A stretch of DNA of 64,000 bases, taken from Aplectana chamaeleonis (lineage: Eukaryota; Nematoda; Chromadorea; Rhabditida; Cosmocercidae). The notes under the pieces were generated by a model that saw only the letters and a list, made by a program, of their open reading frames with translations, was not told where the DNA came from and did not search any database. Shown one piece after another: positions 34,605 through 43,133 of the stretch. The translations under genes and the position numbers were made by a program. Positions within the stretch are counted from its first letter, which is position 1, and each line of letters begins with the position of its first letter. The stretch is from positions 1 through 64,000 of the forward strand of contig JAPDOI010000288.1 of NCBI GenBank assembly GCA_029168955.1, in the 5' to 3' direction.

Positions 34605-36945
34605 TTCTCTGAGGGTTATTTGGAGTGCTAAACACGAACCTGGAGTCCGTTTATCGATTTTTTGAATATTACGGTAGATTACGATGGGTATACGGTAGTT
34701 TGGTCAAAATCTCAGATTTTACTCAAAATTTGTATGCGGGGTTTTTCGGGGTGGAGAATTCGAATTTACGTCCGTTTGTCGATTTTCATAATACTGAGGT
34801 GGTTTTTGTCCCCTAAGTGACATGTTACCTACCGTAACCTACAGTAAACCTCAGAATTTCGACAAATGGGCTACAGATTCGTGTTCACCGCCCTAGATTA
34901 CCCCTACATAGAAGTTTTGAGCTGAATCCGAGAAAATTTTTTGAAACTCCCAAAAAAATGCCTGATGCCCCTCCCTGCCTTTTGCGCTTGCCTTACCCTT
35001 GCCTTTTGAGCCCTTGCCTTTTCGCAAAGCTTGAAAAATGCTCGTAACTTGTTCGAACCTGCAGCTCGGGGCGGGATCAGGGATGTGCGGCAAACGATTT
35101 TCAGATTTCGGCAAAGGGCAATCGGCAAGAAAATCCCAAAAACGGCCGGCAAACGGCAATCGGCAAATGGCAAAAAACCTCATTCTTTAGATCGACCCAA
35201 AAGTTATTCACATGTGCCGCTCTACTTTTTTTCCTTTCGTTCCAATAGTTATGTCAACATTCTAATAATTCCAATTCTAGGGAGTAGTACCATTTCAAAG
35301 CATCACATGAACAAAAACGAGACATGTGGGACCTCAAAAAAATCAAAAAATCGCCGCTGTGGCTTCGCGGGGAAGAGCGGCTTCCTACAGGCACCGAAGC
35401 GGCACTATCGCGGAGTCGCAGCGGCAATGTCGTGGCGACCCCTCGATAGTTCCGCTGCGGCTCCGCGATTTCGTCGCTGCGGTCTCGAGGTAGTGCCGCT
35501 GCCGCGGTAGTGCCGCTGCCGCTGTAGTGCCGCTGCGGCTCCGCGTTGGTGCGGCTGCGGTCCGTAGCTACGCTCTGACAAAAATATGACCGACCGCGAA
35601 CAACTCATATAAAATGAGTCATAATACAGCTGGGTGGGCTTACGAACAAAAATACACACCTGCGGTGCTCACGTCCTCCGTCTGATAGGGACAGAATGTA
35701 TATCCGTTATTGCGACCGAGGAGATACGGGATGTCCGTCCAATTTGGGCTAATGAACCAGCAACAATCTCGTTTTGCCACACAGAACAGTGAGTCGTAGT
35801 CGACGCGGGGTCGCTGATGCATCCTCGCGGAGTTCGTGCGGTTCCTACACGGAGCTGTAGCGGTACTGTCACGTAAATGTCGAGGCGTTGTCGACCCTCA
35901 CGACACTGCAACAGAATCATCACGGCACAGTAATCATCACGGAGCTGTTGCGGTACTACTGTGAAACTATCGCGGCACAGTCGAAAGTCGCGGTACTTTT
36001 CTGGCACCGTCGCGGCATACATTCTCAGAGTCCCTGCCCACGTGTGTCGCACAAGTGCTTCCTGCTTCTTTTAGCTACACCATCATCTGTCGAAACTTTC
36101 GAACAGAAACGAAAGCACCACATTGGAACTGGACTATCTCCTGCCAACTTGACAATGAAAATGGAAATGGTATGCGAATCAGGAAAAAGAGGGATAGCCT
36201 TCTTAAAACGTCCTCCGGAGGAATTCTTCAAAAGCTATTCATTTTTTCCCCATTCACACATTATTTCCAATTTCTCTGTCAGCTTGCGTTATGTTGCAGT
36301 TCTGCGCGAACTTACCGCGAGCTGAAAAATGTTTGAAAATCTTTAGAATTTTTTTTCTAAATCAATATTCTTCCAAAAAAGACAGAATGAACCAATTTTG
36401 GGATTTTTTTTTCACACTAAGCGTACCTAGTGGCTCATAACGTAGCATGCGAGTGCGTAGTTTTAGCAATGCCTGGTCCCTTTCGTGAAAATCGTCAAAT
36501 ATAAAGCTCGCGTTTAGCTGCAGTTTACCTCAAGCTTACCGCGAGTGAACTCGCGTTTTCAAACCCATTTACCACCACCCTAGATAACTCAAAACCCCGG
36601 ATAACGATTAAGCAAACAACGGATTATCGGATTACCCCTAGTGCCTTTACGGCCGCGAGCATAGGCGGCGTTTCCTTTCAATTTTTCGCCGACTGTTGCC
36701 GGCAAAATAACAAAAATTTCGGCAAACGACAACCTGCAAAAAAGTCCCAAATATGGCCGGCAAACGACAAACGGCAAACGGCAATTGCCGCACATCCCTG
36801 GCCGGGATACTACGCATTTTTACTACTGACAATGAGTCAGAAGAGATACTAACGATACTGGTCGTTCTCGCAGGTGCGTTTGACACTCTAAACACTTCCC
36901 TTGTAAGTGAATTAATGGTGGGATTTACACTAGGATAGAATGAGA
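34605..36945 (+). repeat. dispersed repeat R, split by a hAT-type insertion
   Basis: The outer parts (34605-35077 and 36801-36945) together match 53415-53975 in reverse complement, without the central 1.7 kb. Shared landmarks are GGGTTATTTGGAGTGCTAA, AGCTCGGGGCGGGAT, and GAGATACTAACRATACT. A third fragment is at about 55345-55420. The right-hand phrase GTGCGTTTNACCNCTCTAAA also recurs at 54675. Confidence 0.75.
35078..36800. mobile_element. 1.7-kb non-autonomous hAT-type element in repeat R
   Basis: Left end CAGGGATGTGCGGCAA and right end TTGCCGCACATCCCTG are perfect 16-bp inverted repeats. Flanking octamers GGCGGGAT and GCCGGGAT match at seven of eight positions. Subterminal GGCAAACGGCAA-type repeats line both ends (35088-35170, 36710-36785). 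The two other R copies show the uninterrupted site. The interior holds GC-rich GCGGCTCCGCG-type repeats (35350-36030) and no transposase I can recognise. Confidence 0.85.
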
Positions 36946-37522
36946 CGTTTGCTCGCTGTTTTCGGATCACTTCTGGAACAACCACGGGTCGAAGCAACGA
37001 AGTTCTGCTCGAAACCAACCTTCACGTCTAAGGAGGCATCTAGAGTTCTGCGAGCTGCGAGTTGCTCGCAGTGCGAGAGGTTGGGGGCGTGGCCCTGAAA
37101 CTCTCGCAACTAGCTTTCAGAGTCTGCGAGTTGCGGGCAGTGCGGGAACCTGAATCAGGGTTGCGCATGAGTCATTGCGTCATATTGAATCAGGGAATGA
37201 GTGGCATTGGAGCGCGGTATTGTTTCGGGCTATATCTCATTCAAATTGATTCGAAATTTGCCGAAACTTATCTTACATCTATTCATTCTTCTGTTAATAT
37301 CATCTTTACTTGATCTTGAGCATACTAATGAATTGATTGGTTCACATTCGTTATCCGAATGCTGTTACAAACTTAGATGTCGGGGGGCATTTATGAAGGT
37401 GAAAATTTTTTTTTCTTTTCAAAATTTTTCTGATATCAGACATTTGATATGATCATGAGTCAATTGTATCCTACGAACTCAGTGGAATGCCTCCGAAAAT
37501 TGATTTTTTCTCTGGGATTCTG
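36946..37522. other. CTGCGAGTTGC repeat patch, no gene
   Basis: At 37034-37150 there are several CTGCGAGTTGCGAGCAGTG-like repeats. The first 30 bp (from GGCATCTAGAGTTCTGCGAG) recur in inverted orientation at 42866-42895. The remainder is unremarkable. Confidence 0.45.
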
Positions 37523-37985
37523 GGCGCTATCGCAGCAGGGGGTTGTTTGGACATTGCAGTGCTTACGTTTTATTTTTATATGGTATAGCTCTTAACCCTG
37601 TCCATTTTTCCGTGCCGCCGCGCGATTCGGAGGGTTTTCCTAACCCAGGGTTTCCCTATCGTTCCAAAATCAGGGCATTCACTCAGAACCTGGTCCGGAT
37701 CGCCCGAAATGATGAATCGGGTCGCGAGAAAAGTTGTACATTGTAGATTAGTCGTCCGTAACGTACATTCGCATGCAAATTCGCTGCACCGGGAAGGCAA
37801 TTTTCATCATCCGGGTGGATGGTAACAATCGAGAGGTTAGCGGGTCGCCCGGAAAGGGGTCCGGGTGGCCCGAAATGCAGTTTTTTTGCACCGGTAAGGC
37901 CGGAAGGAAGTTTTGAGCATGGTGGCACGAAAAAATGGACGGGGCCAATTGCTTACCACAGTGTCCGCCCTGCTGCGATAGCACT
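37523..37985. mobile_element. probable MITE with GCTATCGCAGCAGGG ends
   Basis: GCTATCGCAGCAGGG at about 37525 and its complement at about 37968-37983 form the ends of a 460-bp unit. Internal phrases such as CCATTTTTCCGTGCCGC and GGGTTTCCCT recur in the small element at 41909-42076, suggesting a common family. No clear target duplication was seen. Confidence 0.55.
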
Positions 37986-38290
37986 GAAATCGGAGTCCCT
38001 CCCCACTCAGTCGATTCTCGGCTCCGAGCCGCACGACAGTTCGTCTCGTGTTCCCAATCTGCGAGTCGGCTTCTGTTGCTTTCCGCGCTGCTTCGGTCCG
38101 CCCGAACAGCAACAGCACTGGCCTGGTGATTGAGAGAACGAGCCGAACTATCAGGCGGCTCCGATTCCTGTGCGGTGTGGCTCGGACCAAGAATCGCCAA
38201 AGCAACTAGGTTTAGACCCAAGCGCCTGTGTTCTACACTTTTCGTCTGTTTCGGTGTTGAAAGCCAAATTTGAGAAAGCTTTATAGATTG

Positions 38291-39544
38291 ATGGAGGAGT
38301 ACGTAGCAGAGGAAGACGGTGCCATTCATTATACTGAGCAGTGTTCACCGTTGTATAGTCGATCCAGCACGCCTGAGCTTGCAGTTATAAGTGAGCATAT
38401 CGAAACGTTTTCATAGTTCCTTGATTTGTTTTAATCCACACTTAATTAAGAGGTTCGTACGATTTGGAACAGTGAGCGTCGCGCCGTGCTGATTGAAGAG
38501 GTCAAAAAATACGCTGACCTGTGGGACGTAAAGAGCAAGCGATTCAAAGATAGCCAACAAAATGACTTGAACTGGCACGAAATTAGCCACTCCGTCAATT
38601 TGCAGTGCGATACGGAATTTACCAGTGAGTTTGGCGTTAACCGAACATGATATATAGACTTTCATAATTTTTTGTTTCAGCTAAAGATGTTCGCGATCAG
38701 TGGAGAAACTTAAAGGATCAGTTTTTCAAGAAAAAAGGCAGCATCTCGAAGTGCAACACAGGTTCTGCGGCCACAGAAGTCAATGAGAAGTGGCAACATT
38801 TTCGCCCACTCATGTTTTTGCTGGGAAATGTGAGCAGAGGGTGAGCGGTTGTGATATTCGCCCGCAAATCATTTAGTCATACTTACCGTTCTTAACAAGT
38901 TACATTACAGCAATCGCCTAACAAATGTGAAAGGACCTGAGAAGAGGCCATACCCGTCTAGTGAGAGCTTTTCGTAAGTGTCTTTTACCCGCGATCCTGG
39001 CCTTGTGGGCGGCCCCCTCATCATCGATCAAAATGAAGAGGTACTGTTCATTCAGATTTGACATGAAACGACATTTTTCAAAATTTTTTCAGCCCATTCT
39101 GTCTCCAAGGCCACAGTCAGCGCCATCGTTCATGAGTCCCGTTGCTACTCCAAGACAGCCTTTGTTCCCCAGGCGAAGCCAAAACGCAGGTATGTTATCC
39201 TAAGTTGAGTTCACCTTGAAGTCCCAATTCTCGGTTTTCAAACTATCCCATTTCAGTTGTGTCTAAGCTGTGCACCACCATTGATGAACTCAAGGAGGCC
39301 CGAAAGGGCAGGGATGAATTCGATGCCTTGGGTATGTCTGAATCTTCAAATTTCATACAAACACTCCACTTTCCCTTTTGCGCCAATTTTGAATTCCCTA
39401 TTTTTAGGTGATTACGTGGCTCGCACTCTCCGCAATATGGCCGAGACCAGCAAAGTTGCTGCAATGAACGCACGTCATCAAGATACTAAACTTCTCATGG
39501 ATCTCGAGGCATCTTTGGCGCAGATGCCACCCTCCCACTCATAA
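38291..39544 (+). CDS. Harbinger accessory protein with MADF domain, seven exons, one in-frame stop
   Basis: Exons: 38291-38390, 38451-38624, 38681-38840, 38911-39040, 39093-39189, 39257-39331, 39408-39544. Every intron is 52-76 bp with GT-AG ends and all phases join, giving 290 codons. Residues from about 35 to 105 form a MADF (Myb/SANT-like) DNA-binding domain: LIEEVKKYADLWD, DLNWHEISHSV, then VRDQWRNLKDQFFKKK. A proline/serine linker and a helical C-terminus with LCTTIDELKEARKGRDEF follow. In PIF/Harbinger elements such proteins help bind DNA and import the transposase. The transposase gene converges from the right. One TAA (38975-38977) interrupts exon 4; it overlaps a GTAAGT but no alternative splice keeps the downstream frame, so this copy may be inactive, or the base may be wrong. 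Confidence 0.8.
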
Positions 39545-39680
39545 AAAAACAATACAGAAAGATCTCATCTTTATTTCAAATATCGAATATCTTGACATTT
39601 CTCAAATGTTACATTGCTTAGACTTAATAAATTGATGTGAAGTGTCTTGTTTAATACATGATGTGAATGGAGTGTGGACG

Positions 39681-41836
39681 TCATATCTGCAATGTAATTT
39701 TTATGAGAGTAGTTAGGAAGAAGTCTTCGATTCTTGAAATCTCACCAGATAACACGATCCCTCCTGCAAAAAAAGCCATGAGTCGCTCGCGTGCCACCTT
39801 TGCGTCGTTGGCGACGTTGCCCCGCTGCGATGGAGATTCCTCTTCTTCAGCTTCTGGGAAGTCATCAGCTGGAGAGAAGCGGCCCATGACGTCGTCGAAC
39901 CCAGCGGCGTCAATGAGCAGGTTGTGCATCATCTGTAAAAATCATTTTAGTTCGGCCCACAAGTGTTCAATGAAGATAAACACTCACTATACCAGCTAGC
40001 ACAATGATTTTGACGTGGTCCGGGGTACAATAGATCGGCTTCGTGAAAACCCTGAATCGGCTGCTGAGGATTCCGAAAAAAATTTCCACAATTTTTCGCG
40101 CCCTGAAAAAGCAATGGAAGATGGGAAGAGGTGCCTTGATATGAATTTAACTATAACCTCGATAGCTTATAGTTGAAGTAGGCATGCCTCGGGCTGCTCA
40201 AAAACACCGACCTCGGAAAGGGCCTGATGAATCTAACCGTCTGGGCGAATCCTTGATCCACGAGGACGTGGTGCTCCACCTGCAATAATTTTATTCCACT
40301 TCTGAAGTCCCGAAAATTGCAACTGTTATCTTGTTACTCACCTGTCCCAAGACTCCCAGGTTCGCAGGAGGGGGGAAATTTGCAAACTGTTCTTCAAGAA
40401 GAACTTTCATATCACTGGTCGAGTATATTCCCGCGTCGGAGAAACGTCCAGGAGCACCTGTAATGAGTTTTTGTTTTAGATCTACCTAGATTTATGACTG
40501 TATTTTTATGGTCCTACCAATATCGTAAAATATGCAACGACTCTGGGAGTCCACCAGCGCCAACAAAACTATGCTGAAAAATCCCTTGTAGTTGAAGAAT
40601 TCCGATCCACTTTTTCCCGGGCACTGAAAAAAGCATATGAACTTTCCATTTCAAATAAGAACGCACATTCACTTACAACGCAGTTTACATGCTTCCCATC
40701 TAAGGCAGCGACTGCAGCAGGGTAGTCGTGGTTTCTACGGAAACCCTCGGCGGATGCCTCCCAAGTAGCGCGTGTAGGGTGTGGAAAAGCCGCCTCCTTA
40801 AGACCTGTAAATAGAATGACGAATGGAATCACTTTTTGGTAAAAAAGATGCAGACTCACATTCGACGATAGCGGATGCAACTTCGTGTACGATTGAGTAA
40901 GCTGTTGACACGCCATCAGCGAATTCACCGGACAGGTTAACAAATGAGCTTCCATGTGACATAAACCTATAATTACTAGGAAAAATCATCAGAACATGGG
41001 AAACTGGACAAACACACCTTAGAAAAATGCAGAGGCGCTGCCGCGTTGAGATAGGAGCACGGTGGTTCCTGGGGTGAAAAATTCTGGCAGCAATGGCATC
41101 ATGAAGAACTTCGAATTCTGAGGGATATAGCCGAAAATATTGGTTAAAGGCAGTGGTCGCGATGAAAAAAGTTATCTAAAAAACTACAAAAATCGGCTCA
41201 GATCGAAAACAGCTGAAAAACCTGGAGGGTTGTGCGGTGAAAAACGGGCTAAGTGCTAGAGTTCTGGCGCCCAAAGACCAGAGTCATTGCATGCACAGCG
41301 TGGTTAGTGTGATCGCCAACTTCATGCCGAGCAGTCAAAAATCATCGACATTCAGAGGACGAAATAAATGCACCGCTTAAAACAGCTGAACAATGAAAGA
41401 AAAGCACTTCAGTCAATGTTTTTGACTACATGTTAACATAAACTGAAGATCGCTGATTGAACCCAATTTCGCCGCCAGCTGATGTTCTTGATATAAGAGG
41501 TCATCGATGCTGATGATGAGGAGTGGGCTCGTCCACCATCAAAAGACAAAAGTTTAGGCTTCAAATTTGGTCCGAAACAGCGGTTTTCATGATTTTTCAG
41601 GTCCTACTACTCTGAATCCAGAAAAGGGTTTAGAGAGGAAAAGAAGACAAGCATCTTCTATCGCGACCACTGCCTTTAATGGACTCTGCCGTAGCGCAAC
41701 ACAAATACGACTCGAACAGTCGTATTCTAATATCCAAGAAGTCCACGTGTGCTTCGTTAACATAGGGGCGCTGGTTCACAGGGATCATTTCCACCAAACC
41801 TTCCAGCAATTCAATAATCAAGTCATCGTCATCCAT
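39681..41836 (-). CDS. PIF/Harbinger DDE transposase, eight exons, first exon interrupted by a MITE
   Basis: This would cut and paste the Harbinger element. Minus-strand exons: 41836-41676 plus 41143-41018 (split by the MITE at 41148-41675), 40966-40860, 40804-40677, 40623-40518, 40457-40342, 40279-40158, 40102-39988, 39932-39681. With one TTAA and the MITE left out, all phases fit and 410 codons stay open. An N-terminal helix-turn-helix (CIFLRFMSHGSSFVNLSGEF) precedes the DDE_Tnp_4 fold: D167 in ALDGKHV, the NYKGFFSIVLLALVD block, D256 in VLVDQGF, E295 in RARKIVEIFFGIL, and MMHNLL near the end. ATG at 41836 is the first in frame (MDDDDLIIELLEG). Its AATAAA (39570-39575) and that of the MADF gene (39626-39631) overlap tail to tail. 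As it stands the MITE breaks the frame. Confidence 0.85.
41148..41675 (+). mobile_element. TTAA MITE, family C, inside Harbinger transposase exon 1
   Basis: TTAA at 41144-41147 and 41676-41679 flanks a 528-bp element with ends AGGCAGTGGTCGCGATGAAAA and TCGCGACCACTGCCT. The interior matches 51645-52183 and the inverse of 54761-55308. On the minus strand the transposase reads ...AESI up to the insertion and NQYFRLYPSEFEV from the other side, with the TTAA shared, so the empty site can be read directly. Confidence 0.95.
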
Positions 41837-41908
41837 TACGGCACACTTTTCTGAATTAAAAAAAATGTGTAGTGTAGTTCACTGGGAGTGGGTTGTCGTA
41901 CAGCGGTC

Positions 41909-42076
41909 GGTGCTATGTGGGAAAGGGGGGGGGGGCACTATGCCGCGATACTAAATTGGAGCACCTACCCGGGGTTTCCCTCCCCTGCCAAAATCAGGAG
42001 AGTTATGCGGCACGGAAAAATGGGCGTGGCCAAATGCGATACAACAGTGCCCCCCCCCCCTTTCCCACATAGCACC
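41909..42076. mobile_element. 168-bp MITE with G/C-tract ends and 8-bp duplication
   Basis: Ends GGTGCTATGTGGGAAAGG and CCTTTCCCACATAGCACC continue into a 12-base G run and an 11-13-base C run. The octamer CAGCGGTC is found on both sides (41901-41908 and 42077-42084), as expected for a hAT-like insertion. It lies just beyond the Harbinger transposase start, probably within the transposon's terminal region. Confidence 0.85.
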
Positions 42077-42084
42077 CAGCGGTC

Positions 42085-42589
42085 GGTCAATAATGTTACG
42101 AAAAGGCGTAGCTGTGCACGATACCAGTCAATGTCAAAAAAGAACGATAGGCAACATTCTGACAGGAAACTCTCGCAGGAATGAACGTAGCTGAAGACCA
42201 CGAGAAATATTTTGATAAATTATAATTCATAATATCCATATTTTTTCTTGAGAATTTTGACCACCGGAAAGATAGACGGGACAAAAACGCTTGACCCTGC
42301 TGTTTTGACGACAAAAGAAGAAAAAACCACCCTCAAAGCAACAGTCGCATATGTAGAGAAAACAAACATGATATTTTGGAAATGGTTTTACTTTCTTTGA
42401 TACTTATCACTTTCCGCACAAATGTTGTGTGTTGAAACTTCAATAAAACTATCATTGAAAAGCAAAACTGGATATAATCAAGAGTAGAAACTAAAGAGAC
42501 ACCTTCACAGGAAAGGAAACAGGAAACAATCATGAGTGGAAACAAAGAAAAACCAGCACAAAGTGTTTTGTTGGCAAAAGAAATGATGA
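42085..42589. other. no gene recognised; Harbinger right end probably here
   Basis: AT-rich sequence beyond the transposase start codon. The Harbinger terminal inverted repeats should lie here and left of 38291, but I could not identify a convincing pair. Confidence 0.35.
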
Positions 42590-42895
42590 TTCACGAAGTA
42601 CTCGCAGTGCGAGCTACGACAAAAATAGTCAGGAGTATTCTTCTCGCAGCTCGCAATGCGTGCGTGAAAATGGTCGCAGTGTCCTCGCAGTGCGAGAGGA
42701 CTATGAAAGCCCTCTGCGAGAATTTCGTCGCAGGGCGCTCGCACTGCGAGTTGCGTGCTCGCAGTGCGGCAAGAACTATGAAAGCCCCCCCCCTACCATT
42801 TCGTCGCAAGACAGCTCGCATGCGAGGACGCTGCGAGCACGCAGCTATATGCTTATACGTGTCGCAACTCGCAGCTCGCAGAACTCTAGATGCCA
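42590..42895. repeat. CTCGCAGTGCGAG palindromic repeat cluster
   Basis: About a dozen CTCGCAGTGCGAG, CTCGCANCTCGCA and CTATGAAAGCCC motifs alternate. The right end (CTCGCAGCTCGCAGAACTCTAG) is the inverse of 37034-37063, so the two patches belong to one repeat family. Confidence 0.65.
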
Positions 42896-43133
42896 CCTAA
42901 GGGCGCCAGCCCTCGATGGCCTTTGCCTCCAACTGAACTTTCAGAATGGCCCTTATATAGAGTCTCCTTGTACAATTTAGCCTACTGAATGGGCGGGCTT
43001 GAGGAGGTAGCTAATCGCGCGCGATTGAAACCAGTTTGGCCGGTGGTGTCGCAAACGCCTCACGGCTCGCTGCAATGGTCACGCCTTGTCAATTCATTGG
43101 ACTAAACTTGATAAAAAGACCATATGTCTTCAG

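Noticed and set aside
35340..36030. GC-rich repeats as a possible CpG island or gene start
   Set aside because: They lie inside the hAT-type element and are short tandem GCGGCTCCGCG words, not a promoter with a following exon.
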